Of a stretch of 64,000 nucleotides of DNA, positions 26,025-34,948 are shown piece by piece; positions within the stretch are counted from its first letter, which is position 1, and each line of letters begins with the position of its first letter. The stretch comes from CAYZFD01 sp964477735. GTDB taxonomy: Bacteria; Bacteroidota; Bacteroidia; Flavobacteriales; Flavobacteriaceae. Below the pieces are notes generated by a model. That model saw only the letters and a program-made list of their open reading frames with translations. It was not told where the DNA came from and ran no database searches. The stretch covers positions 7,730 to 71,729 of the forward strand of contig CAYZFD010000004.1 in the NCBI GenBank assembly GCA_964477735.1. Reading direction: 5' to 3'. A program made the translations under genes and the position numbers.

Positions 26025-26621
26025 ATGATGAATTACACAAAATTTTTCACGACTACAGCATTATTTTTGGTGCTTTTTCACACACAAGCTCAAACAAAAT
26101 CCTCATCCGATTTAAGCCTAAGTATTGGACAAGGTACAAGCCAAGAGTTTTTGAGTACTTTCGAAGACATTATTGACAAATTTGTTGGCGGAACCATTAC
26201 CTATGGCGACAGACAAACGATTCCTGGCATTACCATTCGATATAGCAAGGCCATTAAAGATCGTTGGCTTTTGGGGGGAGTTTTTGGATATCAAACACAA
26301 AGTAAAGATGTTTTTGTTTCAGGAACCAAATCAGGTAAAATAGAAACAAATTTGTACACAGTAGCGCTAGAATCTGATTACCGCTACATTTCAAAGCCGT
26401 CCTTTCGGCTTTATTCAGGCTTAGGCTTAGGTTATACTTTTGGCAAAAACAACTATGACGGCAACAATAGTAGCATCAGTTTGAATCGTAAAAGTCAAAA
26501 TTATTTCAATTTTCAGGCCACAGCCCTTGGGTTTCGATTTGGTGAGCAACTTGGCATTTTTGCAGAGTTGGGGTTTGGCTACAAAGGAGTGCTCAATGCG
26601 GGCTTGTCTTATCAGTTTTGA
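26025..26621 (+). CDS. Outer-membrane beta-barrel protein
   Basis: A 198-residue exported protein. The signal peptide (FFTTTALFLVLFHTQAQ) probably ends near residue 23. The rest shows alternating hydrophobic/polar strands typical of small OmpX/OmpW-like barrels (ITIRYSKAIKDRWLLGGVFGYQTQ; SFRLYSGLGLGYTFGKN; LGIFAELGFGYKG) and ends in the aromatic GLSYQF used for outer-membrane insertion. Function and ligand are unknown. It stands alone, between the ATP-synthase operon and a small lipoprotein gene. Confidence 0.75.
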   Translation: MMNYTKFFTTTALFLVLFHTQAQTKSSSDLSLSIGQGTSQEFLSTFEDIIDKFVGGTITYGDRQTIPGITIRYSKAIKDRWLLGGVFGYQTQSKDVFVSGTKSGKIETNLYTVALESDYRYISKPSFRLYSGLGLGYTFGKNNYDGNNSSISLNRKSQNYFNFQATALGFRFGEQLGIFAELGFGYKGVLNAGLSYQF

Positions 26622-26672
26622 AAAGCGAAATTTTGGCACTAACTTTGGTGAAGTTATCTAAACCATAAACCC

Positions 26673-27146
26673 ATGCGCCTTAGCTTTCAAATCTTATTAC
26701 TCCCTATTATCATTTCTGGATGTGCAACCCATCAATTCGACAAAGAGCCTCCCAAAACCCTACATACAGCCTATTATCAGCCATGGGTTTCTGGAGTTCG
26801 GGGCGGTGGCTCTGGTTTAAATATAGTCTTGGGTTTTCATAACAAAGAAATCATTCCCGATAGTGCTTACTTTAGAAACCAAGTCTCTTCTTTCAAGGTC
26901 GAAGGCACACTTTATGTGGCCCGCTTCAGCACGTCAGCCAATCAACAAACCGACTTGGTTTTACACAAAGACCACAAAAAAGAATATGGTAATACTTTCC
27001 CCCCAAAAAACAAACCATCTGATCAATTGAGAGCAGATGATGCTTTAATAAGTTATCAGATTGAAGGAAAATCTCGGTATTTTATGATCAGAAACATCGA
27101 GAAAAAATCAAGTATTCCAATCCCTAAAACTCGACAAGAACAATAG
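26673..27146 (+). CDS. Small hypothetical lipoprotein
   Basis: A 157-residue protein with a lipoprotein signal: MRLSFQILLLPIIISGC, lipidated at C17. The mature part begins with a polar stretch, then YQPWVSGVRGGGSGLNIVLGF and a mostly beta/extended pattern with many lysines. I do not recognise a family by name. It lies 51 bp after the barrel gene, in the same direction, and could share its transcript. The glycine-rich WxxGxRGGG segment would be the best probe for relatives. Confidence 0.65.
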   Translation: MRLSFQILLLPIIISGCATHQFDKEPPKTLHTAYYQPWVSGVRGGGSGLNIVLGFHNKEIIPDSAYFRNQVSSFKVEGTLYVARFSTSANQQTDLVLHKDHKKEYGNTFPPKNKPSDQLRADDALISYQIEGKSRYFMIRNIEKKSSIPIPKTRQEQ

Positions 27147-27195
27147 GATAAATTGAGAGGATTTAACTACCTTTAGGCAGGCAAACAACTTCTCA

Positions 27196-28623
27196 TTGGG
27201 GCTTTTAAAGCGTTTTTTTAAGGATACCTTTATTTATGGATTGGCCACAGTAGTGCCAAGGCTCATGAATTTTTTATTGGTGCCGCTTCACAGCCAAACC
27301 TTGGGCACAGCTTCCTATGCCGACAACACTACTTTTTATGTGTATGCCGCCTTTTTTAATGTGCTACTGACCTATGGGATGGAAACCACTTTCTTCCGTT
27401 TTTTTAGTCGTGCTACAGATAAAAATAAAGTTTTCTCCACCACCCATTTCACTTTGCTGATTACGACCTTTTTGGTGTGCGCATCCCTCTATGCCTACCA
27501 CAAGCCACTAGCCGAGTTTTTTAACATGAACTCCGCCCACCTACAATTACTCTTGGGGGTTTTGGCACTCGACACTATGGTTGTGGCGCCATTTGCCTAT
27601 TTGAGGGCGACAAACAAGGTCAAGTTTTTTACACTAATAAAGTTGTTGAACATTGCCGTTTATACAGGACTGAATATTTATTTTTTATGGGGCTTAATTG
27701 ATTCAAAAAACAACATAAATTATCATTTTTTTGAAACGCCTGTAACAGCCATTTTTGTGGCCAATTTTATAGCCAGTGCATTCACATTTTTGCTGCTTGC
27801 CCCACTGTGGCGACATCTAAAATGGGCATTTGATGTTGGGATGCTTAAAAAAATGTTGCGCTATGGCACCCCCATCATGGTTGCGGGCTTGGCTTTTGTT
27901 GTGAACGAAAACCTAGACAAGCTACTGCTCCAAACCCTTATCGACAAAGAAACGATGGGCGCCTATAGTGGTTGCTATAAGCTTGCTGTTCTCATGACCT
28001 TATTTGTGCAAGGCTTTAGGATGGGTGCCGTCCCCTTCTTTTTCAATCATGCCTCCGATAAAAATGCTCCCAAAACCTATGCCACCATCATGCATTTCTT
28101 TGTGTTTGCAGGCTGCCTGATCATGCTATTGGTCGTAACCCAATTGGATTGGTTAAAAGCATTGTTGATTAGAGATCCTGATTATTGGATGGCCCTTGAA
28201 ATTGTGCCTATCGTGTTACTAGCCAATTTATTTTTAGGCATTTATCATAACTTAGCCATTTGGTATATGCTAACAGACCGCACGCAATATGGTATGTATA
28301 TTTCCATTTTGGGGGCTCTGCTCACCATAGCCCTAAATTGGTGGTTGATTCCAAAGATGGGATTTATGGCCGCCGCTTGGGCCACTTTGGCTGCCTATGG
28401 CACTATGGCCATAATTTCATATTTATGGGGTCAGCGCCATTATGCCGTGCCCTATGCCTGCTCTAAAATAGGGCTTTATCTTATTTTGGCCAGCGTCTTT
28501 TCGGCTTTGTCATTTTATCATTATTATGCAGACTACCAAATGGGTGCGATTTTTGTTTTTGTATTTTTGCTCACAGGACTACTTCTTGAATTTAGAAGCA
28601 TCCGCAAAATTTTAAACCTATGA
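27196..28623 (+). CDS. Polysaccharide flippase (Wzx/MurJ-like superfamily)
   Basis: A 475-residue integral membrane protein of the MOP flippase superfamily with about 14 helices. The start LLKRFFKDTFIYGLATVVPRLMNFLLVPLHS is typical of the Bacteroidota lipopolysaccharide-biosynthesis flippases. The start codon is TTG at 27196; the first internal ATG would remove the conserved first helix. It heads an operon with dut (4-bp overlap), a sugar-phosphate nucleotidyltransferase, DUF4292 and EnvC. The substrate, probably a lipid-linked glycan, is not evident. Confidence 0.85.
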   Translation: MGLLKRFFKDTFIYGLATVVPRLMNFLLVPLHSQTLGTASYADNTTFYVYAAFFNVLLTYGMETTFFRFFSRATDKNKVFSTTHFTLLITTFLVCASLYAYHKPLAEFFNMNSAHLQLLLGVLALDTMVVAPFAYLRATNKVKFFTLIKLLNIAVYTGLNIYFLWGLIDSKNNINYHFFETPVTAIFVANFIASAFTFLLLAPLWRHLKWAFDVGMLKKMLRYGTPIMVAGLAFVVNENLDKLLLQTLIDKETMGAYSGCYKLAVLMTLFVQGFRMGAVPFFFNHASDKNAPKTYATIMHFFVFAGCLIMLLVVTQLDWLKALLIRDPDYWMALEIVPIVLLANLFLGIYHNLAIWYMLTDRTQYGMYISILGALLTIALNWWLIPKMGFMAAAWATLAAYGTMAIISYLWGQRHYAVPYACSKIGLYLILASVFSALSFYHYYADYQMGAIFVFVFLLTGLLLEFRSIRKILNL

Positions 28624-29054
28624 ACATTCGCATACTAAATCAATCTCCATTTCCTTTGCCCAGCTATGAAACCGAGCGATCAGCAGGCCTCGATTTAAGA
28701 GCTCATATCGAAACCCCCATAGTGCTTGAGCCATTGGCACGTTGTTTGGTCCCTACAGGAATTTTTTTAGAACTTCCAAAAGGCATAGAAGCACAAGTGC
28801 GACCAAGAAGTGGATTAGCACTCAAAAAAGGCATTACGGTTCTCAATGCCCCAGGAACAATCGACGCCGATTATAGAGGTGAAGTAGGGGTGATTCTTAT
28901 CAACCTTTCTAATGAAAAGTTTACCATAGAAAAAGGCGATCGAATTGCCCAAATGGTAATCGCCAAACACGAACAAGCTCAATGGATTTCAACTTCAAAT
29001 TTGTCGGAAACAGAAAGAGGCTCTGGAGGATTTGGTAGCACAGGTATAAAATAA
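28620..29054 (+). CDS. dut: dUTP diphosphatase
   Basis: A 144-residue trimeric dUTPase that converts dUTP to dUMP and diphosphate, keeping uracil out of DNA. All five family motifs are seen: AGLDLRA, RPRSGLALKKG, GTIDADYRGE, KGDRIAQMVI and the C-terminal RGSGGFGSTG arm. Full length. It shares an ATGA with the flippase gene and is 5 bp before the nucleotidyltransferase. Confidence 0.97.
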   Translation: MNIRILNQSPFPLPSYETERSAGLDLRAHIETPIVLEPLARCLVPTGIFLELPKGIEAQVRPRSGLALKKGITVLNAPGTIDADYRGEVGVILINLSNEKFTIEKGDRIAQMVIAKHEQAQWISTSNLSETERGSGGFGSTGIK

Positions 29055-29059
29055 AAAAA

Positions 29060-30079
29060 ATGAAGATCATCGTACCCATGGCCGGACGCGGCTCTAGACT
29101 TAGGCCGCACACCCTCACGGTTCCAAAACCCCTAATTCCTGTGGCAGGCACGCCCATAGTGCACCAATTGGTGGCTGACATTGCGCAGGTGCTCAAAACC
29201 CCCATTGATGAAGTGGCGTTTATCATTGGCGACCCTGCATTTTTTGATGCGGAAGTGGAAAAAAGCCTTCAAAAATTGGCTAGTGATTTGGGAGCTAAAG
29301 CGAGTATTTATAGACAAGATCAGCCGCTTGGAACAGGACATGCCATTATGTGTGCCGCTCCATCATTAACGGGACCTGCTGTAGTGGCCTATGCTGACAC
29401 TTTAATTCGTGCCGATTTTAAATTAGACCCTCAAGCCGATGCGGTTATCTGGGTTAAAAAAGTGGAAAATCCATCGGCCTATGGCGTGGTGCAACTAAAC
29501 AACAATGGAGAGATTGAGGCACTTGTTGAAAAACCTCAAGATCCAATATCAGACTTGGCAGTCATTGGAATTTATTATTTCAAAGAGATTGGAGACTTAA
29601 AAAACGAGCTTCAAAATGTTTTAGATCAAAAACTAACCCACGGTGGTGAATACCAAATAAACGATGGGATTTTGGCCATGATGGCCAAAGGAAAAAACTT
29701 TGTGCCCGGGCAAGTTGATGCTTGGATGGACTGTGGAAATCCTGCTATAACCATAGAAACCAACCGTCAAATGCTCAATTATTTGGCCCATGATGGCATC
29801 AATTTAGTGGCCGATGATGTGGTGCTTCACAACAGCACCATCATTCCGCCTTGTCGTTTGGCTTCGGGAGTTGTCATCAAAAATAGTCAGATAGGGCCCT
29901 ATGTTAGTGTTGGCGCAGACACTCAAATTTCGGAAAGCGAAATTGCCAATAGCATCATTCAATCAAACAGCTGTTTGGTTCATGCACGATTGAACGACTC
30001 CATGATTGGGAATGCGGTGCACTTTGACGGGCATTTTAGCAAAGTGAGTATAGGAGATTTCTGCGAATTAAAACAATAG
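29060..30079 (+). CDS. Sugar-phosphate nucleotidyltransferase
   Basis: A 339-residue NTP transferase. The nucleotide-binding signature is GRGSRLRPHTLTVPKPLIPV near the N-terminus, with product-site features LGTGHAI, VEKP and DCGNP; from about residue 245 a left-handed beta-helix follows (hexapeptide pattern in SGVVIKNSQIGPYVSVG). This resembles glucose-1-phosphate thymidylyl/uridylyltransferase-like proteins and the first half of GlmU without a clear acetyltransferase part. Substrate is uncertain. Conserved in this envelope operon in Flavobacteriia. Confidence 0.85.
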   Translation: MKIIVPMAGRGSRLRPHTLTVPKPLIPVAGTPIVHQLVADIAQVLKTPIDEVAFIIGDPAFFDAEVEKSLQKLASDLGAKASIYRQDQPLGTGHAIMCAAPSLTGPAVVAYADTLIRADFKLDPQADAVIWVKKVENPSAYGVVQLNNNGEIEALVEKPQDPISDLAVIGIYYFKEIGDLKNELQNVLDQKLTHGGEYQINDGILAMMAKGKNFVPGQVDAWMDCGNPAITIETNRQMLNYLAHDGINLVADDVVLHNSTIIPPCRLASGVVIKNSQIGPYVSVGADTQISESEIANSIIQSNSCLVHARLNDSMIGNAVHFDGHFSKVSIGDFCELKQ

Positions 30080-30081
30080 AG

Positions 30082-30861
30082 ATGTTTCGTTTTTGTTTTA
30101 GGTATTTTTTCTTTGCGCTCACCTTTTCAGTATTTTTGATACTAGGGGGCTGCGGAAGCCTGCGCAAAACAAAAGGGATTAAAACCACCAAATCGATGAC
30201 CCTTGAAAAATTTTGGGCCGCACAAGCGGCTGACTCTCCAAACTTTCAGACGGCCGCCATGCGGGCTCAAATCCGTTATACCAATGAAGAAAAAACCCAA
30301 CAAGTCACCACCAATTTTAGAATTAGAAATGGACATACGGTTTGGGCAAATGCATCGTTTGTGATCCCATTAGCCAAAGTGCTCGTAACTAGAGATCGCG
30401 TACAATTTTACGAAAAAATCAACCGTCAATTCTACGACGGCGACCCAAGTCTTCTAGAATCTTTTTTAGGCGTTTCTTTAGGTGTAGAAGCCCTACAAGC
30501 CATGCTCATGGGTCAGCCCTTACTTAAGGGTGTAAAAAATGATTTTAAACTTCGAATAGAGAAGCAACAATATACGCTCACTGCGTCTCAAAAACTAGGA
30601 GGTGGCGTTTTTGAAATGGTTTTTGACAGTAGCTTTAAATTGGTTGAACAACGTTGGAGAAAAGAGAATGAAGTATTAAAAATTCATTATCAAGATCACC
30701 AAATTCAGGAGGGAAAAAATGTTCCCATGCAGTTGGTCATAGACATCATTCGCCCTGGTAATCTAGCAAAAATAGACATCCAATTTAAAAACTATAGTTT
30801 TGACAGGGCGCTGAGTTTCCCGTTTGAAATTCCAAAAAACTACGATGAAATTGCGTTATGA
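30082..30861 (+). CDS. DUF4292 domain lipoprotein
   Basis: A 259-residue lipoprotein: the signal ends LILGGC with C24. The mature protein shows extended strands around a conserved-looking core (AQIRYTNEEKTQQVTTNFRI, WANASFVIPLAKVLVTRDRVQFYEKINRQFYDGD), a pattern I associate with DUF4292 and a LolA/LolB-like fold. A role in outer-membrane lipoprotein or LPS handling is only suggested by fold and context. It lies 2 bp after the nucleotidyltransferase and overlaps the EnvC-like gene by 4 bp. Confidence 0.78.
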   Translation: MFRFCFRYFFFALTFSVFLILGGCGSLRKTKGIKTTKSMTLEKFWAAQAADSPNFQTAAMRAQIRYTNEEKTQQVTTNFRIRNGHTVWANASFVIPLAKVLVTRDRVQFYEKINRQFYDGDPSLLESFLGVSLGVEALQAMLMGQPLLKGVKNDFKLRIEKQQYTLTASQKLGGGVFEMVFDSSFKLVEQRWRKENEVLKIHYQDHQIQEGKNVPMQLVIDIIRPGNLAKIDIQFKNYSFDRALSFPFEIPKNYDEIAL

Positions 30862-32072
30862 TTAACAAATCAATTTTTTGGATTGTATGCTTTTTAATAC
30901 TGTTTAGCTTTGAAGGTTGGGCACAAAACGATCGTCAAAAACAGTTAGAAGCTCAGCGCATACAGCTGAGAAATGAAATCAAACAAATCAACAACTTGCT
31001 GAGCACGAGTCGTCAACAAAAAAGTGCAACTCTCGAGGAGCTGGAAGAAGTAAACCTCCGCATAGATCGCATTACACAGCTGGTTAAAATCACCAACCAA
31101 CAAATCAATTTGCTGACCCAGCGTATTCGGGTTAACGAACGTGAAATTGGTGAATTGCGCAAAGAATTGAAACAACTCAAAGCTGATTATGCCCAAATGA
31201 TTCGCGCTTCCTACGACAGCAAGTCGCATCAAAATAGGTTGATGTTTTTACTCTCGTCTGAAAGTTTTCTTCAGGGTTATAAACGAGTTCAATACCTAAA
31301 ACAATATGCCTCTTTTAGAAAAAAGCAAGGGGTTGCCATCGCTGAAAAAACAGTCACACTTCAAGACCTAAACACGGATTTGTTGGTCCAAAAGTCGGAG
31401 AAAGAAGCATTGGTTTCAGAAAACCGTGAAATACAAAGCAATCTTTTAAGTCAAAAAAAGCGGCAAAATGAATTGCTGAATGGTTTAAAGAAAAAAGAAC
31501 AAAGTTTTGCTGCTCAAATTAAAGAAAAGCAACGAAAAACTGTGGCCATAGATCGGGAAATCGATCGCTTGATTCGTGAAGCCATTGCTGCTTCAAACAA
31601 AAAAGCAGGCACCAAATCAGCAACTTTTGCCCTAACGCCCGAGGCCAAGTTGTTGGCTAGCAATTTTGCTGCCAATCGAGGAAAATTACCTTGGCCTGTC
31701 ACGGAAGGGGTTGTTACACAAGGTTTTGGAACTCAACCTCACCCTGTGGTGCGTACGGCAAAAATTAAGAGTAATGGGGTGGTCATTGCTACACCAAAAA
31801 ATGCCAAAGTGAGAACTGTTTTTGATGGCCAAGTGCTTTCTATTATTCAGTTTAAGGGGAGCAACCCCATCGTATTGGTGCAACATGGCAACTATGTCAC
31901 GGCCTATAAAAACTTGTCTAAAATTTTTGTAAAAAAAGGAGATAAACTTGTGGCAAAACAAGAAATTGGTGAAGTTTTTGCAAGCGCAAACGACAATAAA
32001 TCAAGCCTACAATTTAGCATCTTCAAAGATAACACTCCACAAAATCCTTCGGGCTGGATTTATAAAATGTAA
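30858..32072 (+). CDS. envC: EnvC-like murein hydrolase activator (degenerate M23/LytM)
   Basis: A 404-residue periplasmic protein. The signal peptide ends near EGWAQ (22), a long coiled coil runs about 25-260, and a LytM/M23 domain covers about 285-400. In active M23 peptidases zinc is held by H and D of an HxxxD and by H of HxH. Here the first site reads PHPVVRTAKIKSNG without the aspartate, and the last reads VLVQHGNYVTAYKNL with asparagine where the second histidine is expected. It is therefore probably a non-catalytic activator of amidases, as EnvC is. It is last in the flippase operon. Confidence 0.87.
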   Translation: MINKSIFWIVCFLILFSFEGWAQNDRQKQLEAQRIQLRNEIKQINNLLSTSRQQKSATLEELEEVNLRIDRITQLVKITNQQINLLTQRIRVNEREIGELRKELKQLKADYAQMIRASYDSKSHQNRLMFLLSSESFLQGYKRVQYLKQYASFRKKQGVAIAEKTVTLQDLNTDLLVQKSEKEALVSENREIQSNLLSQKKRQNELLNGLKKKEQSFAAQIKEKQRKTVAIDREIDRLIREAIAASNKKAGTKSATFALTPEAKLLASNFAANRGKLPWPVTEGVVTQGFGTQPHPVVRTAKIKSNGVVIATPKNAKVRTVFDGQVLSIIQFKGSNPIVLVQHGNYVTAYKNLSKIFVKKGDKLVAKQEIGEVFASANDNKSSLQFSIFKDNTPQNPSGWIYKM

Positions 32073-32073
32073 A

Positions 32074-32976
32074 TTATTGCCGAACCCATTTCATTCGGTG
32101 CGTTTTTTGAGGGGTAATTATTTGAATTAGATAAAGTCCTTGATCAAGGTCACCAATTTCAAGCCACCTTGTTGTTTTTTCGCTCTTCACGAGTTTTCCT
32201 TGCATATTGAAGATTTCAATCCTACTTTTTTGATGCAAGCCCTTAAAATATAATAGATTTCCGTGTGCAGGATTTGGAAAAACTGAAACATCTTGTTGTG
32301 TTTCGTTTTGTTTAGAAAGTGTAATGTTAGAGGAGATTTCCCAAGTTGCGCTTGTTGGACGGGTATCGGTTTGGATCCAATTAGAAGGATCTGAAACTAA
32401 GTTCAAAATTTGGTTTTTTGTTCCAGAAAGGGAGTGATTTTGATGATCAAAATATGCATTGTCCCATTCTGCTGTTTGTGTGGCACTTTTCCCAACGGCT
32501 ATTGCTGTTAGACCGTTTGTCAAGCCTTTTGGCAGGTCGGTTTCGGTCGATGAATCCGATCCATTGCCCCAGGCGCTACTATGGGTTGTGATGGCATAAA
32601 TAAAAGTGGGATTTGAAGCGGTTCCTTGGTAAATGATGATTTGATCACCGCTTGCAGATAGTGCCGACAAACTGCCAGAAACATAAGTTGGATATAGGCC
32701 TGCTTCTAGCGTAATAACTGTTCCTGCCGCTATGCCTCCAACAGGGACAGTAAGTGTTGCTTTGCTTTCTCCGCTTCTCAATTGTGTGCCTGTCCATCCA
32801 TTATCTGTGAAGATAATTTGGGTGTTTTCGGCAAGGTCAACAAGAGGGATGAATTGAAAGGCATCATTGTTGTCTGTGATGATAGAAGTGACAATGACAT
32901 CACCAGCGGAGAGTGTAGATTGTGCAATAGTTAATGCACTAAAAAAACAACATAAAAGACAAATTGTAGGTTTCAT
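32074..32976 (-). CDS. Secreted protein with T9SS type A C-terminal sorting domain
   Basis: A 300-residue exported protein. A signal peptide covers about residues 1-18 (ICLLCCFFSALTIAQ). The main part (20-215) is a beta-rich domain with GDVIVTSIITDNNDAFQF and IIFTDNGW, a pattern also found in lamin-tail-like and calcium-binding surface proteins; its function is unknown. The last 75 residues form a type IX sorting domain: VFPNPAHGNLLYF, IEIFNMQGKLVKS, LDQGLYLIQI and KTHRMKWVRQ. It should be exported by the T9SS and anchored or released at the cell surface. It converges on envC with a 1-base gap. Confidence 0.85.
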   Translation of the reverse strand: MKPTICLLCCFFSALTIAQSTLSAGDVIVTSIITDNNDAFQFIPLVDLAENTQIIFTDNGWTGTQLRSGESKATLTVPVGGIAAGTVITLEAGLYPTYVSGSLSALSASGDQIIIYQGTASNPTFIYAITTHSSAWGNGSDSSTETDLPKGLTNGLTAIAVGKSATQTAEWDNAYFDHQNHSLSGTKNQILNLVSDPSNWIQTDTRPTSATWEISSNITLSKQNETQQDVSVFPNPAHGNLLYFKGLHQKSRIEIFNMQGKLVKSEKTTRWLEIGDLDQGLYLIQIITPQKTHRMKWVRQ

Positions 32977-33030
32977 GAAAGGAGGCTTTAATGAGGCTCA
33001 AGTTAGAAAAAAAGATGGCTTTTCCCAAAT

Positions 33031-33621
33031 TTACTTGGCTTTACCCATCAAGCGCGCCACATATTTTCCAATAACATCAAATTCAAGATTCACCACATCA
33101 CCCTCTTTTAACTGATGAAAATTAGTGTGTTCGTAGGTATAGGGGATTATGGCAACAGAGAATTGATTTTCATCAGAATTCACCACGGTTAAACTTGTGC
33201 CGTTGACTGTGATAGAGCCCTTTTCGATGGTCATATTTCCTGGTTCGGGATCATAGGAAAAACGAAACAACCAACTGCCATTTTGAGAGGATATAGCACG
33301 ACAAACGCCCACCTGATCAACATGCCCTTGAACAATATGGCCATCGAGTCGTGCGTTCATTTTCATGGCGCGCTCTAGGTTGATAAGCGTTCCAACTTTC
33401 CAGTGTTTGAGGGCTGTTTTGTCTAGGGTTTCTTTAATGGCGGTGACAGTATATTGCTGATTATTGCAAGCAATTACCGTTAGGCACACTCCATTGTGCG
33501 CCAAACTTTGATCAATTTTAAGCGATTCGCTGAGTGAGCTTTTCACTGTGATGTGTAAGTTCTCCTGCTCTTTTTGCAAGGATATGATCTCACCCAAACT
33601 TTCTATAATCCCCGTAAACAT
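33031..33621 (-). CDS. ribE: Riboflavin synthase, alpha subunit
   Basis: A 196-residue enzyme that dismutates two 6,7-dimethyl-8-ribityllumazine molecules to riboflavin. It consists of two homologous lumazine-binding barrels: the first starts MFTGIIESLGEI with AHNGVCLTV, the second starts around HIVQGHVDQVG with INGTSLTVV-like text (VNGTSLTVVN). Full length. It is divergent from pdxA, with 45 bp between starts; no FMN riboswitch is visible in so short a gap. Confidence 0.95.
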   Translation of the reverse strand: MFTGIIESLGEIISLQKEQENLHITVKSSLSESLKIDQSLAHNGVCLTVIACNNQQYTVTAIKETLDKTALKHWKVGTLINLERAMKMNARLDGHIVQGHVDQVGVCRAISSQNGSWLFRFSYDPEPGNMTIEKGSITVNGTSLTVVNSDENQFSVAIIPYTYEHTNFHQLKEGDVVNLEFDVIGKYVARLMGKAK

Positions 33622-33635
33622 ATTGCGATATTACC

Positions 33636-33643
33636 TACCTTTG
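33636..33643 (+). promoter_or_regulatory. Candidate -7 box for pdxA
   Basis: TACCTTTG, an exact TAnnTTTG match, lies 23 bases before the pdxA ATG in the short divergent gap. A convincing -33 element would have to lie inside the ribE start and is not seen. Confidence 0.4.
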
Positions 33644-33666
33644 TGAGACAAAAATAGCGATTATCT

Positions 33667-34904
33667 ATGAGTTCAAACCCTAAGACAACCATTCCTTTTA
33701 TTGGCATTTCAATTGGAGATCCCAACGGTGTTGGTCCTGAGGTTTTGTTAAAATGTTTTTCGGATAAGCGAATGTTAGATTTTTGCACCCCTGTTATTTT
33801 CGCAAATTCTAAATTTATTTCGAGCCAAAAAAATCAATTTTTAAACGAGCCAATGTCCACTCAAGGCATTGAAAAAGGTCAACCGTTCATTAAAGGAAAA
33901 ATTAACATTGTAAACGTTTGGACTGATGTTTTTGAGCCCCAATATGGGCAATCTACATCTCAAGGAGGACAGCTTGCCTTAGCCTCACTCGAAGCGGCCA
34001 CTCAAGCGCTCATCAACAATGAAATTGATGCTTTGGTCACGGCACCTATTAACAAGCACAATATTCAATCGGACCAGTTNNNNNNNNNNNNNNNNNNNNN
34101 NNNNNNNNNNNNNNNNNNNNNNNNNNNNNNNNNNNNNNNNNNNNNNNNNNNNNNNNNNNNNNNNNNNNNNNNNNNNNNNTTGATGCTTTGGTCACGGCAC
34201 CTATTAACAAGCACAATATTCAATCGGACCAGTTTAAGTTTCCTGGCCACACCGATTATTTGGCACACAAACTTTCAGGTAAAAGCCTCATGTTTATGAT
34301 TTCTGAAAGCCTAAGGGTTGGCCTTATGACTGATCATGTTCCAGTGAATCATGTTAGTGAAAAAATCACCCCCGAACTCATTTCTGAAAAAATTGATCTG
34401 ATGGAGGCTTCTCTTTTGAGAGATTTTGGAATTCGTCAACCCAAGATAGCGGTATTGGGATTAAATCCACACACAGGTGACCATGGGGTAATTGGTGAAG
34501 AAGACGACCAAGTTCTCAGACCTACCTTAGAAAAAATAGCCTCAACAGGAAAAATGGTTTTTGGACCCTTTTCGGCCGATAGCTTTTTTGGATCGGGGCA
34601 ATATACCAACTACGATGCGGTTTTGGCGAGTTATCACGACCAAGGTCTAATTCCTTTTAAAACCCTTTCATTTGGCGAGGGGGTTAACTTCACCGCTGGT
34701 CTAAGCAAAGTGCGCACATCACCCGACCACGGCACAGCCTACGAAATTGCAGGAAAGGGCTTGGCCAACATCAGCTCTTTTCGAAATGCTGTCTTTGCCG
34801 CATGTTCGATTCTTAGAGATCGACAAACGCATGATGAAATCACATCTAACCCCTTAAAAATCAAACCGAAAAAGCCCGAAAACAAAAAGCATCGCTTCGT
34901 TTAG
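33667..34904 (+). CDS. pdxA: 4-hydroxythreonine-4-phosphate dehydrogenase, interrupted by an assembly gap
   Basis: An NAD-dependent enzyme of pyridoxal-5'-phosphate synthesis. Seen are ISIGDPNGVGPEV near the N-terminus, LVTAPINKHNI, PGHTDYLA, LGLNPHTGDHG and SYHDQGLIPFK (metal-binding histidine/aspartate). A 100-N gap (34080-34179) splits it. The 55 bases before the Ns recur after them, and removal of 155 bases gives one 360-residue frame, normal for PdxA. It is thus very likely intact. Confidence 0.92.
34025..34234. other. Assembly gap with duplicated 55-bp flanks (in pdxA)
   Basis: 100 Ns at 34080-34179. The 55 bases at 34025-34079 are identical to 34180-34234, as at the other two gaps, which points to unmerged overlapping contigs. 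Confidence 0.95.
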
Positions 34905-34930
34905 CAAAGTCAGAAAAATTATTATCTTTG
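34900..34930 (+). promoter_or_regulatory. Promoter of the DUF177-rpmF operon
   Basis: TTTA at 34900-34903 (near-match to the -33 TTTG), 19-base spacer, and TATCTTTG at 34923-34930 (exact -7 match). It ends 18 bases before the chosen ATG at 34949. Confidence 0.6.
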
Positions 34931-34948
34931 CCCACCGAAATTAGACAG

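Noticed and set aside
33603..33666. FMN riboswitch before ribE
   Set aside because: The divergent gap to pdxA is only 45 bp, too short for the aptamer, and no conserved helices are visible.
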